Both the position numbers and the translations under genes were made by a program. From a bacterium (GTDB lineage: Bacteria > Verrucomicrobiota > Verrucomicrobiia > Limisphaerales > UBA11358), in NCBI GenBank assembly GCA_021817945.1, contig JAKAFL010000002.1:20929-84928 (forward strand): a stretch of DNA of 64,000 nt, read 5' to 3'. The first letter of the stretch is position 1. Each line of letters opens with the position of its first letter. The notes under the pieces were generated by a model that ran no database searches, was not told where the DNA came from, and saw nothing but the letters and a program-made list of their open reading frames with translations. This document shows, one piece after another, positions 18,005 to 27,418 of the stretch.

Positions 18005-18382
18005 ATGGTTCCGATCACCGCCCTGCAACCCAGCCTGCCCGGCCTTTGGTCCACCGGCAGCGGACCGCTTACGGCGGCATCCCAAGCCGCCGGGCCGACG
18101 GCGCTTGGAGGCATTCAAATGCCTGCGGATCTGGCACAGGCAGGCGGAGTTGCCCCGGCGGGAAGCTCTTTCTCCTCGATGCTGGGCCAGTTTGTCTCGG
18201 AGGTGAACCAGCAACAGTTGGCCGCCACGCAGACCGTGAACGCCGTGCAGAGCGGCCAGAACATCCCTTTGAATCACGCCATGATTGCCATGGAGGAGGC
18301 CAATGTGTCCTTCCAGTTGATGGTGGAAGTGCGCAATCGGCTGCTGGATTCCTACCAGGAAATCATGCGGATGCAAGTATGA
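18005..18382 (+). CDS. fliE: Flagellar hook-basal body protein FliE
   Basis: 125 residues. The conserved C-terminal half reads FSSMLGQFVSEVNQQQ and MIAMEEANVSFQLMVEVRNR, with LLDSYQEIMRMQV at the end, as in FliE, which joins the MS ring to the rod. The N-terminal 50 residues are Ala/Gly/Pro-rich and variable, as usual. It lies between flgC and fliF. Confidence 0.93.
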   Translation: MVPITALQPSLPGLWSTGSGPLTAASQAAGPTALGGIQMPADLAQAGGVAPAGSSFSSMLGQFVSEVNQQQLAATQTVNAVQSGQNIPLNHAMIAMEEANVSFQLMVEVRNRLLDSYQEIMRMQV

Positions 18383-18398
18383 GAGGCTTTAATCTGGA

Positions 18399-20063
18399 AT
18401 GAACCAAAACCTGACCAAACTATTGGGGCAACTACGGGATATATGGCTGCACCTGGGCCCGACCCAGCGTTTGAACGTGGCCGCAGCCACACTGGTGGTG
18501 GTGGGAGGACTGGTGACATTGGCGCTGTGGTCCTCGCGGGTGGATTACAGCCTGCTCTATGGCGGGCTGCCGGATGGCGAGGCTGCCAAGGTGATCGCCG
18601 CGCTGGACGACGCCAAAATCCCGTACAAGACAGGCGGCAGCGGCGGATCCATCCTGGTGCCGTCAGACAAAGTGTATTCCACGCGCATGCAACTGGCTGG
18701 CCGGGGAATTCCCAATGGAGAAGGGGTGGGGTTTGAAATTTTTGACAAGGCCAACTTCGGAATTTCCGACTTTGTGCAGCGGGCCAACTACACCCGCGCA
18801 GTGGAGGGCGAGCTGGCCCGGACGATCAGCCAGATAGACGAGGTGGAATCGGCGCGGGTCATGATTGTGATGCCAGAGAACCGGCTGTTGCTGGACAAGG
18901 ACACTTATCCGACCGCCTCGGTCTTTGTGCGCGTGCGCGGAAACTCGCCGCTGCAGACCCAATCCATCAATTCCATCCGTTTCCTGGTGGCCAATTCCGT
19001 GGAGGGATTGAAGCCCAACCATGTGAGCGTGGTGGACAACCTGGGCAATGTTCTCTCGGAGAACACTGATGACGATTCCCTTACGGGGCTGACCAGCACA
19101 CAACTGGCATCCCGCCGGAATCTGGAACAATACCTGGCACGCAAGGCGCAGGACATGATGGACAAGGTGGTGGGGCCGGGACAAGCCATCGTGCGCGTGG
19201 CTGCGGAAATCAACTACGACACCCTGACGCGTTCGGATGAAAAATACGATCCGGACGGGCAGGTGATCAGGACCCAGACCAAGGACGACCAGGTGACGGA
19301 TTCCTCCACCACCGCCAACTCCACGCCGACGGGCATCACGGCGAACACGCAAGTGAACACCAACGGCAGCGGTGCCGCCTCCGGACCGGTGAACACGACC
19401 CAAAACCACAACACCACCTCGACGGTGGAGTATGACGTGGGGAAGACCACGAGCAATCTTGTGGAGACGGCGGGCGGCATCAAGCGCCTGTCGGTATCCG
19501 TGAGCGTGGCGGAATTGGAGCAGGGCACTGGTGATGCGCGCAAGATGGTCCCGCGCACACCGCAGCAACTGGACCAACTGCGAAGCATTGTTGCCGGGGC
19601 AGTGGGCATAGACACCACCCGTGGCGACACAATTGCCCTGGAGGAGCTGCCGTTCAACACGGATTTTGCGGACGAGGTGACGCAAGACCTGAACCAGGAG
19701 CAAAAGCGTGATTTTTGGTGGGACCTGGCCCGAAATGCGGTGTATCCGCTCATGGCGGCGGGTGTCTTTTTGATATTGCTTCGGCTCTTCAGCCGCACAC
19801 CGGTGCAGGATATTCCGCTGGGAGTGCCGGTGGGGCGGTTGCTGGCCTCGCACCAGGGCAATGGCCATGCCAACGGCAACGGCCACAGCGCGGGCAATGG
19901 CAATGGCATGGGCGGGCGGCTGTCGGATTCCATTGAAACACCGCCGGGCGTGGTGACCGTGGAGGTTTTGAACCGGTTGATCAAGGAAAACCCAACCAAC
20001 ATGACACAAGCCATCCGCGACTGGATGAGCAAGGGCAGGACAGGCGAACAGAGTCAAAACTAA
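18399..20063 (+). CDS. fliF: Flagellar MS-ring protein FliF
   Basis: 554 residues. A first membrane helix (about 26-46), then the ring-building motif region (DYSLLYGGLPDGEAAKVIAA; VQRANYTRAVEGELARTISQ) and the second membrane helix near residues 445-465 (VYPLMAAGVFLILL). FliF makes the MS ring in the inner membrane on which the rod, export gate and C ring assemble. An Asn/Gly/His-rich stretch (GNGHANGNGHSAGNGNG) precedes the C-terminal FliG-binding tail (PTNMTQAIRDWM). Confidence 0.96.
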   Translation: MNQNLTKLLGQLRDIWLHLGPTQRLNVAAATLVVVGGLVTLALWSSRVDYSLLYGGLPDGEAAKVIAALDDAKIPYKTGGSGGSILVPSDKVYSTRMQLAGRGIPNGEGVGFEIFDKANFGISDFVQRANYTRAVEGELARTISQIDEVESARVMIVMPENRLLLDKDTYPTASVFVRVRGNSPLQTQSINSIRFLVANSVEGLKPNHVSVVDNLGNVLSENTDDDSLTGLTSTQLASRRNLEQYLARKAQDMMDKVVGPGQAIVRVAAEINYDTLTRSDEKYDPDGQVIRTQTKDDQVTDSSTTANSTPTGITANTQVNTNGSGAASGPVNTTQNHNTTSTVEYDVGKTTSNLVETAGGIKRLSVSVSVAELEQGTGDARKMVPRTPQQLDQLRSIVAGAVGIDTTRGDTIALEELPFNTDFADEVTQDLNQEQKRDFWWDLARNAVYPLMAAGVFLILLRLFSRTPVQDIPLGVPVGRLLASHQGNGHANGNGHSAGNGNGMGGRLSDSIETPPGVVTVEVLNRLIKENPTNMTQAIRDWMSKGRTGEQSQN

Positions 20064-20082
20064 CCCTCAACCCCTCAAAAAC

Positions 20083-21132
20083 ATGGCAACGGAAACACTG
20101 GAAGGAAGCGGCGTGGAATTGGGTCCGCTGACCAAGACACAGAAGCTGGCAGCCCTGCTGGTGATGCTGGGGCCGGAAAGCGCGGCGGTTATCCTGCAAC
20201 AATTCCAGCCGCGCGAGGTGGAATCCATCTCCCGTGAGATGGCGCGGTTCAACCTGATCACGCGGGATCAGCAGCACCAGATTCTGGATGAATTTTCGGA
20301 TGTGGCCGTGGCAGCGAGCACCTCGGTATCCGCAGGCATCGAGGCCACGCGGAACACGCTGGAACGCGCCTTTGGCAGCTTCAAGGCCAGCGACGTGCTG
20401 AGCCGTGTCACCACCACCCGCGCCCCGCTTGGAGCCATGCAATCCGTGGCGGACATGGATCCCCGCCAGCTATTCAACCTTTTGAGAGAGGAGCATGTGC
20501 ATGTCATCACGTTCATCATCAGTTATTTATCTGCGGAAAAAGCGGCGCAGGTGCTGAATCTGTTACGGAGCGAGCAGCGGGACCTGGTCTTGCAACGCCT
20601 GGCCATACTGGCGCCCACGCCAGTGGAGGTGGGGGAACGCGTGGTGGAGGTTTTGAACGCCAAGATGGGGGTGAAACAAACCCGGGCGCTGACCCAGACA
20701 GGCGGGATCACAAGCGTGGCAGACTTGTTGAACGCCATGGAAAAGAACACCAGCCGCGGATTGCTGACGCACATCGAGGAAAAGAATCCTGAACTCTTCC
20801 AGGCCATTCGCAAGAAGATGTTCACCTTTGAGGACCTGCTGCTGCTCGAGGCGCCGCACATTCAGCGGATCATGAGGGAAATAGACATGAGAGACCTCAC
20901 AGTGGCCCTGAAAAAATGCAGCGAACCCCTCAAGAAGACACTTTTGGCGAATATTTCCAGACGCGCTGCGGAAACGGTGCAGGAAGAAATGGCCTATCTG
21001 GGACAGGTCAAGATGCGGGACATCGAGGCGGCGCAATTCCGCATTATTGACATTGTGCGCAAGCTGGAAGCGGAGGGGGAGATAGAGCTGGAGACCAGCT
21101 CGGTATCGGATTCGGAATATGAAATGGTCTAA
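20083..21132 (+). CDS. fliG: Flagellar motor switch protein FliG
   Basis: 349 residues, all three FliG domains present. N-terminal domain KTQKLAALLVMLGPESAAVI binds FliF; the middle domain contains REEHVHVITFIISYL in place of the usual EHPQ motif; the C-terminal domain, which carries the charged torque helix, includes DMRDLTVALKKCSEPLKK and EEMAYLGQVKMRDIEAAQ. It links the MotA stator to the C ring. It overlaps the fliH start by 14 bases. Confidence 0.96.
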   Translation: MATETLEGSGVELGPLTKTQKLAALLVMLGPESAAVILQQFQPREVESISREMARFNLITRDQQHQILDEFSDVAVAASTSVSAGIEATRNTLERAFGSFKASDVLSRVTTTRAPLGAMQSVADMDPRQLFNLLREEHVHVITFIISYLSAEKAAQVLNLLRSEQRDLVLQRLAILAPTPVEVGERVVEVLNAKMGVKQTRALTQTGGITSVADLLNAMEKNTSRGLLTHIEEKNPELFQAIRKKMFTFEDLLLLEAPHIQRIMREIDMRDLTVALKKCSEPLKKTLLANISRRAAETVQEEMAYLGQVKMRDIEAAQFRIIDIVRKLEAEGEIELETSSVSDSEYEMV

Positions 21133-21712
21133 GCCGCTTCTGATGCATTCCGGGTTGCGCGACGTGCGCCTGCTCACGCAGGTTCCGGCGCGGGAATGGA
21201 CCGCGCACGTACGCGAGCGGGAGGATGAAGCCTACCGGCGGGGACGCCTAGAAGGGGATACGGCCTGCGGGCTAAAGCTGGAGCAGCAGCGGCAGGAGCT
21301 GGATGCGCTGCAAAACGGGGTGATGAAGAATCTGCAATCCATCCTGCCGCAAGTTCTCAAGGAAGCCGAGCCGGCGCTGATACAACTGGCGCTGGAGGCT
21401 GCACGCAAGCTGGTGGCCGGCATGCCAGTGGACGCGGCCATGGTGGAGGCAGTTGTGCGGGAGGCTCTGGCGCAGGTGGAAGATTCGGGAGAAATCACGA
21501 TTCAACTCCATCCCGATGACCTGGCCCTGCTGCACAAGCACGCCTCGCCTCTGCTGGAGGCCCACGCAGGACGAGGATCATCAGGAGCAGTCAAATTCAG
21601 CAGCTCACGGGAGGCCCAGCGCGGGGACTGCCTGGCGCTGACCCGATTTGGCACCCTGGACGCCCGGCGGGAAACCAAGCTGGAACAAATTCAAACCAGC
21701 CTCAACCTGTGA
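21119..21712 (+). CDS. fliH: Flagellar export ATPase regulator FliH
   Basis: 197 residues. The central coiled coil (YRRGRLEGDTACGLKLEQQR) and the C-terminal FliH/HrpE domain (ALEAARKLVAGM, VREALAQVE, IQLHPDDLALL) are recognisable. FliH binds the FliI ATPase and the C ring. The gene overlaps fliG at its start and fliI at its end, so coupling is expected. Confidence 0.9.
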   Translation: MKWSKPLLMHSGLRDVRLLTQVPAREWTAHVREREDEAYRRGRLEGDTACGLKLEQQRQELDALQNGVMKNLQSILPQVLKEAEPALIQLALEAARKLVAGMPVDAAMVEAVVREALAQVEDSGEITIQLHPDDLALLHKHASPLLEAHAGRGSSGAVKFSSSREAQRGDCLALTRFGTLDARRETKLEQIQTSLNL

Positions 21713-23073
21713 ACCCCCAAATTCCATGCACACTTGACCGCCTGCAAAAGGCCGCCCGCCGGGTTCGGGACGCCCGGATGACGGAATCTTTCGGGAGAGT
21801 GGTGCAACTGATTGGGTTGGTGATTGAATCCGAGGGTCCGGCTGCAGCGATGGGCGAGGTTTGCCGGATTGAATCCAACCGTCATGACGGAGTGACGCTG
21901 GCTGAGGTGGTGGGATTTCGCAACGAACATCTGCTTTTAATGCCACTGGGGGACCTGCACGGGATTCATCCAGGCAGCGTGGTGACCGCCACGGGTCATC
22001 CGCTGAGAGTGGGGGTGGGTGACGCCTTGCTGGGGCGGGTGCTGGATGGACTTGGCCAGCCAATGGACGGACGGGGACCGACCTTCACAGACCATGAGGC
22101 GGGGTTGAACATGCCTCCACCTCATCCACTAAAAAGGCTGCGAATCCAACAAACCTTCCGCACGGGAATCAAAGCTCTGGACACCTTCACCCCCTGCGGA
22201 CGGGGACAACGCATGGGCATCTTCGCGGGGAGCGGGGTTGGCAAGTCCACATTGCTGGGGATGATGGCGGCCAAATCCGAGGCGGACGTGAATGTGATTG
22301 CCCTGATTGGGGAACGGGGCCGGGAGGTGCGGGAGTTTCTGGACCACGATCTGGACGAGGAGGGACGGCGCAAATCCGTGGTGGTGGTGGCAACCTCCAA
22401 TGAACCCGCGCTAAAGCGGGTCAAAGGCGCGTTCCTGGCCATGGCCATAGCGGAGCATTTTCGCGACGCCGGGCGCAACGTGCTTTTAATGATGGACTCC
22501 GTGACGCGGTTTGCGATGGCACAGAGGGAAATAGGTTTGGCAACAGGCGAACCTCCCACCACGCGTGGATATACCCCATCGGTTTTTTCCCTTCTGCCGC
22601 AGCTTTTGGAGCGAGCCGGAGCCGGGGAAACGGGCACCATCACGGGACTTTTCACCGTTCTGGTGGAGGCGGACGACATGAACGACCCCATAGCCGATGC
22701 GGTGCGGTCCATCCTGGACGGCCACATCATCATGAACCGGGAGCTGGCCACCCAGAACCATTACCCGGCAGTGGACGTGCTGGAAAGCGTCAGCCGGCTC
22801 AACCGTGACCTCCTGACTGCGGACCAGTTGAAACTGACCGGGAGCGCGCGGGAACACATGGCCGTTTACCGCCGGAACCAGGACCTGATCAACATTGGGG
22901 CCTATCCAACTGGGACCAATGCCGCCATAGACCAGGCGATTCATCTGCGCGAGCCATTGGTGCGGTTTTTGCGGCAAAAAGTGGATGAAGGCTTTTCGTT
23001 GTCCGAGAGCTGGTCGCTGCTGGCAGGGACTTTGAGCACACCCATGCCCACGCGAGGCAAGGCCGCGCCATGA
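21709..23073 (+). CDS. fliI: Flagellar export ATPase FliI
   Basis: 454 residues, F1-beta-like. Walker A is GIFAGSGVGKSTLLG and Walker B is NVLLMMDSVTRFAMAQREIG; TTRGYTPSVFSLLPQLLERA is the family signature. It energises unloading of export substrates at the flagellar type III apparatus. The start is a GTG at 21709 overlapping the fliH stop; the ATG at 21778 is too far into the conserved region. Confidence 0.96.
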   Translation: MNPQIPCTLDRLQKAARRVRDARMTESFGRVVQLIGLVIESEGPAAAMGEVCRIESNRHDGVTLAEVVGFRNEHLLLMPLGDLHGIHPGSVVTATGHPLRVGVGDALLGRVLDGLGQPMDGRGPTFTDHEAGLNMPPPHPLKRLRIQQTFRTGIKALDTFTPCGRGQRMGIFAGSGVGKSTLLGMMAAKSEADVNVIALIGERGREVREFLDHDLDEEGRRKSVVVVATSNEPALKRVKGAFLAMAIAEHFRDAGRNVLLMMDSVTRFAMAQREIGLATGEPPTTRGYTPSVFSLLPQLLERAGAGETGTITGLFTVLVEADDMNDPIADAVRSILDGHIIMNRELATQNHYPAVDVLESVSRLNRDLLTADQLKLTGSAREHMAVYRRNQDLINIGAYPTGTNAAIDQAIHLREPLVRFLRQKVDEGFSLSESWSLLAGTLSTPMPTRGKAAP

Positions 23074-23561
23074 AAGCCCACCGTTTTTCATTGGAATCCG
23101 TCCGGACACTGCGCCAGCAGCGAGAGCAGCAGGCCCGGCAACGCTACGCGCGGTCGCTGGAAGCGATCCGCAAAGCGGAGGCGCGGACGCGCGCGTCGGA
23201 GCTGGAGTGGGAAAACGCATTAAAAAACCTGGAGCAATCCGCTGCAGATGGCATGGCTGCGGGGCCCTATGCCCAGGCACGCACAGGATGCCTGGTTCTG
23301 GAGATCCGATGGCGCGACCAAAGGGCCTCATTGATGGAATCTCGCAGGGTGGCAGGGTTGTTATTGCAGGAACTCACGCTTGCAACCCAGCAGCGCGAGA
23401 GCCTGGACCAATTGGAACGCCGGGCACGCAGACAGCACGCGTTCATGGTCCGAAGAGAGGAACAAAACCAATTGGATGAACTGGCCACCCAACGCAATGC
23501 CGGCCAGCCTGGATTGACCGGCTGGCCGAGGCGCCTTTCATCCCAACCCACGCCATCATGA
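23070..23561 (+). CDS. fliJ: Flagellar export protein FliJ
   Basis: 163 residues, almost wholly predicted coiled coil (FSLESVRTLRQQREQQARQR; EEQNQLDELATQR), the form expected of FliJ, which sits in the centre of the FliI hexamer and helps escort chaperones. Sequence conservation of FliJ is low, so the call leans on position between fliI and the MotE-like gene, with four-base overlaps on both sides. Confidence 0.85.
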   Translation: MKAHRFSLESVRTLRQQREQQARQRYARSLEAIRKAEARTRASELEWENALKNLEQSAADGMAAGPYAQARTGCLVLEIRWRDQRASLMESRRVAGLLLQELTLATQQRESLDQLERRARRQHAFMVRREEQNQLDELATQRNAGQPGLTGWPRRLSSQPTPS

Positions 23562-24157
23562 TGCGTTTTATTCAATCTCCTGGTTTTGCCGCCCTGCTCG
23601 GGGGCATCCTTTATCTGGCCACCACGGCCGCCATCCTGAATCCGTCTCATTTTGCCGGAATCAAGCCGCCTCCGCCGGACTATTCGGCAGATGACGATCC
23701 CTCCTGGAAATTTCGAAACCCGGAGCTGGACCAATGGCTGAGCCAGATCAAGAGCCAGCGGGAACAACTGGACCTGCGCCAGCAACAATTGGATGAATGG
23801 CAGACGCGTTTGAACGAGCAAATGATGGAAATATCCGCCGCCACGCAGGCGGTAAGCCAATTACAAGCCACCTTCAACCAAAATGTGGTGCGCCTGAGCG
23901 CGGATGAAGCCGTCAACCTCAAACGCCAGACCAAGATGCTGTCAGACATGTCGCCGGAAGGCGCGGTTGCCATCCTGAGCCAGATGCAGGATGACGAGGT
24001 GGTGCGCCTGATTTTCACCATGAAGGATGACGTGGCCAGCCAGATTTTGGATGCGTGGAGCAAGCAGGGGGAAGCCCAAGCCAAACGGGTGGCGGACATT
24101 ACTGAGCGCCTTCGCGTGGTCACTGCGGCTGCGGCGCCGAAACCCCAAACACCCTAA
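23558..24157 (+). CDS. MotE-like protein with MgtE N-terminal-type domain
   Basis: 199 residues: an N-terminal membrane helix (FAALLGGILYLATTAAIL), a periplasmic coiled coil (IKSQREQLDLRQQQLDEWQT) and a C-terminal MgtE_N-like domain (LSDMSPEGAVAILSQMQDDE, LIFTMKDDVASQILDAW). In other bacteria the same architecture directly behind fliJ is MotE, a periplasmic partner of the stator or of motor assembly. The exact function here is inferred from that architecture and place. Confidence 0.78.
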   Translation: MMRFIQSPGFAALLGGILYLATTAAILNPSHFAGIKPPPPDYSADDDPSWKFRNPELDQWLSQIKSQREQLDLRQQQLDEWQTRLNEQMMEISAATQAVSQLQATFNQNVVRLSADEAVNLKRQTKMLSDMSPEGAVAILSQMQDDEVVRLIFTMKDDVASQILDAWSKQGEAQAKRVADITERLRVVTAAAAPKPQTP

Positions 24158-24169
24158 CCCGGCCCACCC

Positions 24170-25990
24170 ATGCCCACCCTACCTCAACTCATTCCCAACG
24201 CCATTGCGGTCGCAATACCAGGAGCGGCCAGCCAAGCGACCGAACCAAATGCAAGCCCCCAAGCGGAACTGCCAATCTCCGAGAATGGCAAACAGTTTGA
24301 TAACTTCATGAACCAGGCCCTGGCATCTCCCCGGCCTGGCCCCACGCCAATCACTCCGGCGAATTCCACGCCGAAAAATGAGCAAGGCCAGCCTGCATCG
24401 CAGGCTTCTCAAACGGGTCAAACCCAAGGTTCCATCCCAGTTGACAAGGTTTCGACCAATTTGGCTGTGACCCATCCCGTCCCAAGCACGGCACCGATCG
24501 CATGCCCCCTAAAGACCTCCGACCCTGTTGATTCGCAGGCTAATAATATGAATGCTCCTGCGGAGCCGGGCCCAACCGCCCTGCCCACGCGGCTCATTCC
24601 ATCTGGGACCAGCTTGAAAGGGCTTCCCAACACGCAAGCATCGCCCACAAGCAATAAAAAGCCTCAACCCGCTCATTCCACTTCCACAAACACGACCGCA
24701 AACTCCGCCGCCCTTACGGCGAATATCCCGGCCCCCGCCATCCCGGATTTGACCGGCATGCTGCCATTCATTCAACCCGTCCCGGGATCTTTGCCAGCGG
24801 GGTTCAAAACTTCCGTTCCTGTCGTGCAAGGCCGAATTCAATCGGCTGGCCGGAGCACATCGTCTTTGTCCCCCGTTTCATTGGGTTCAAAAGCAGTCCC
24901 ATTCGCCGACACGTCCATTGCGGAAACCATCAGCAAACAGGCGGCGGTAAAATCACTTGCAGCTCCTGCGGAGGCCGCAACGGCGACTGCGCACTTGGAC
25001 CCAACGCAAACCGCAACACAGAAAATTTCAACCGCTCAGGGCACGCCAACCACAACGACCATGGCAACCATGGCGGATTCTTCAGTCCAACCCACGAAAA
25101 TGAATCCAGCTCCGACGGAGCAATCGGTTAACAGTTCTGGCAATGAAATCCAGATCAAGGCAATTCAAGATTCTTCCAAAGCCCAGGCCCAAGTCACCAC
25201 CTCACAAACAGTGACCCAAGGGATTGAAAAAATGAATGGCGCAATGTCATCCGGCACTTTCGCCAGCCAGTCGGGGGTGCAGGCTTCATCGGGACAAGCC
25301 CCGTTATCAAACCATGGCACACCTAGTGCTTTAACAGGTGCAACGATGTTTTTAGCCGAGAAACCAACCAAAACTGCCGAGCTGGCCGGGAAATTTTTGC
25401 CGACCACAGGAATTCAGTCGGCTGGCAAAAACACATCGTCGCTTTCGCAAACTGAGTTAGGCATGAATGGGCAAACTGGCTGGGCTGCCACGAGCGGATT
25501 GAGCCAACCGGTTCAGATCGAAACTGCGGCAACGTCAACCTCCATCAACCACTCAGGATCGGCAAATGGGAGTATTGAGAAAACCTATGACATGGTGGCC
25601 ACCAATGCGCTGCAGCTGGCATCCTCGGGACATGACTCCATGACAATCGTCATCAAACCTGCTGCGGACATTCAAATCTCATTGCAACTGCGGCAGGATG
25701 CGGGCGGAATAGCGGCTCAGGCATCATTGCAGCAAGGGGATTATCATCATTTGAGCCAGAGCTGGCCGGATTTGCAGGAACGACTGGAACAGCGCGGGAT
25801 ACAAATGGCGCCCTTGGCAGACCAGGCTGGGGGATTCATGTCGGGCGGGGGCGGGCAGCCCCGACAATCGCCGGAAGGTGAAATGGCATCACTGAGACAA
25901 ACCGTGACTGCAGGTGCCGCGCCAGCGGTTCGAGGTGTGGCTCAACCCGCTGCCGCAAAAACGGGAACAGGATGGGAGTTTTGGGCCTAA
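24170..25990 (+). CDS. fliK: Flagellar hook-length control protein FliK
   Basis: 606 residues. Most of the chain is a Thr/Ser/Ala/Pro/Gln-rich disordered ruler region; the conserved C-terminal domain is recognised by HDSMTIVIKPAADIQISLQL and WPDLQERLEQRGIQMAPL. FliK measures the hook and switches export to late substrates by acting on FlhB. Two near-copies of a 17-residue block (IQSAGRSTSSLS and IQSAGKNTSSLS) lie about 570 bases apart. Length exceeds E. coli FliK (405). Confidence 0.88.
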   Translation: MPTLPQLIPNAIAVAIPGAASQATEPNASPQAELPISENGKQFDNFMNQALASPRPGPTPITPANSTPKNEQGQPASQASQTGQTQGSIPVDKVSTNLAVTHPVPSTAPIACPLKTSDPVDSQANNMNAPAEPGPTALPTRLIPSGTSLKGLPNTQASPTSNKKPQPAHSTSTNTTANSAALTANIPAPAIPDLTGMLPFIQPVPGSLPAGFKTSVPVVQGRIQSAGRSTSSLSPVSLGSKAVPFADTSIAETISKQAAVKSLAAPAEAATATAHLDPTQTATQKISTAQGTPTTTTMATMADSSVQPTKMNPAPTEQSVNSSGNEIQIKAIQDSSKAQAQVTTSQTVTQGIEKMNGAMSSGTFASQSGVQASSGQAPLSNHGTPSALTGATMFLAEKPTKTAELAGKFLPTTGIQSAGKNTSSLSQTELGMNGQTGWAATSGLSQPVQIETAATSTSINHSGSANGSIEKTYDMVATNALQLASSGHDSMTIVIKPAADIQISLQLRQDAGGIAAQASLQQGDYHHLSQSWPDLQERLEQRGIQMAPLADQAGGFMSGGGGQPRQSPEGEMASLRQTVTAGAAPAVRGVAQPAAAKTGTGWEFWA

Positions 25991-26009
25991 ACCAGCAAGA
26001 GAACACAAT

Positions 26010-26543
26010 ATGGCAACCACCACATCAATTTCGAACACATACGGACTGAATAGCGGGGGAACCTCGCCTGACACCATCAACAACGGGGCGCAACAGACGC
26101 TGACCCAGCAAAACTTTTTGCAATTGCTCGTGGCACAAATGGAGAACCAGGATCCCACCAACCCGCAATCGGACACCCAAATGGCCTCGCAGATGGCGCA
26201 ATTCACGTCGTTGACCCAAACGACGGCGATGTCTGCATCGCTATCCATGATGCAGGCGAACAGTCTCATAGGCAGTACGGTGACGGTTCAGACAGATTCC
26301 ATGGGCGACACCACAAGCGGGGTGGTGCAATCTGTGGCCATGGCTTCGGCCTCCTCTGGCGGCCAGCCGCAAATAAAGATCAACGGCACCCCCTATAACC
26401 TGAGCCAGGTGGTGAGCGTGGCGCCGACCCCAGTCACAACCCCGGCCAGCACATCGTCAACCGGGTCAACAAGCACCGCTCCGACAAGCGGCACAACACC
26501 CACAACCAGCAGCACGGGGACGACCACCACGACAGCCCCATAA
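26010..26543 (+). CDS. flgD: Flagellar hook-cap protein FlgD
   Basis: 177 residues from the ATG at 26010, which has AAGAGAA upstream; an ATG at 25914 would overlap fliK heavily. The signature LTQQNFLQLLVAQMENQDPT and MASQMAQFTSL is unmistakable FlgD. After about residue 125 the protein becomes a Thr/Ser/Pro/Gly low-complexity tail in place of the usual C-terminal Ig-like and tudor-like domains, so this is a short FlgD. It scaffolds hook polymerisation. Confidence 0.92.
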   Translation: MATTTSISNTYGLNSGGTSPDTINNGAQQTLTQQNFLQLLVAQMENQDPTNPQSDTQMASQMAQFTSLTQTTAMSASLSMMQANSLIGSTVTVQTDSMGDTTSGVVQSVAMASASSGGQPQIKINGTPYNLSQVVSVAPTPVTTPASTSSTGSTSTAPTSGTTPTTSSTGTTTTTAP

Positions 26544-26588
26544 ACGTCTTCTACAACATCCATTCAATAAACCAACAATCATAAAACT

Positions 26589-27410
26589 ATGCTCCTATCC
26601 GTAGATTCAGGCGTCAGCGCGCTGGACGAATTCCAACAAGAAATGAACGTGATTGGCAACAATATTGCCAATGTGAACACTGTGGGCTTCAAATCCGCGA
26701 ATGTGGAATTTGCCAACGCCCTGAGCCAGACCATTGGCACAAACGCAGCCGGAACCGAGCAGGTTGGTGAAGGGGTTGTCACCAGTTCCATCACCAATCA
26801 GTTCACCCAAGGGTCCATCACCAACACCGGGGTTCAAAGCAACCTGGCCATCAATGGCAACGGATTTTTTGTGGTGAAAGACCCGACCAGCGGCCAGACC
26901 TACGTGACGCGCGATGGGAATTTCACCCTTGATTCCAATGGTTACCTTTTGACGGCCACTGGCATGCGGGTGCAGGGATACACCAATTCCGCTGGAACAG
27001 CCATTGGCGACATTCAGGTGACCAATGCCAATTCGCCTGGCGGCGACACTTCCGCAGTGGTGAGCAGCAGCTTTAGCTCAAACGGCAAGATCACCGTCAC
27101 CCTGGCCGACGGAACGGAATACGTGGGAGGACAGGTGTTGCTGCAAAACTTCACAGCCCCCACCCAGTTGGCAAGCGTGGGTAACAACCTTTACACCGGG
27201 ATGGCGGGAGCTGGACCGCTCACGGCTCCCGTGGCTCCGGGGTCCAATCAATTGGGAAGCCTGCAGACCGGCGCGCTCGAAATGTCCAACGTGGACCTGG
27301 CGAGTCAGTTGACTGCCCTTATCGTCACCCAGCGCGGTTACGAGGCCAACACCAAGGTGATTTCAACGGGCGACCAGATTCTGCAAGATTTGGTGAACCT
27401 GGTCCATTAA
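26589..27410 (+). CDS. flgE: Flagellar hook protein FlgE (short, FlgG-like form)
   Basis: 273 residues with the rod/hook N-terminus (GNNIANVNTVGFKSANVEF), FLGE-type core (NGNGFFVVKD, YVTRDGNFTLDSNGYLLTATG) and the C-terminal LGSLQTGALEMSNVDLASQL and TQRGYEANTKVI. Position right behind fliK and flgD marks it as the hook subunit, while its length is that of FlgG; the outer D2 domain seen in enteric FlgE (402 residues) is missing, as in Bacillus. A separate FlgG is encoded at 39.7 kb. Confidence 0.88.
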   Translation: MLLSVDSGVSALDEFQQEMNVIGNNIANVNTVGFKSANVEFANALSQTIGTNAAGTEQVGEGVVTSSITNQFTQGSITNTGVQSNLAINGNGFFVVKDPTSGQTYVTRDGNFTLDSNGYLLTATGMRVQGYTNSAGTAIGDIQVTNANSPGGDTSAVVSSSFSSNGKITVTLADGTEYVGGQVLLQNFTAPTQLASVGNNLYTGMAGAGPLTAPVAPGSNQLGSLQTGALEMSNVDLASQLTALIVTQRGYEANTKVISTGDQILQDLVNLVH

Positions 27411-27418
27411 CGCGAGCC

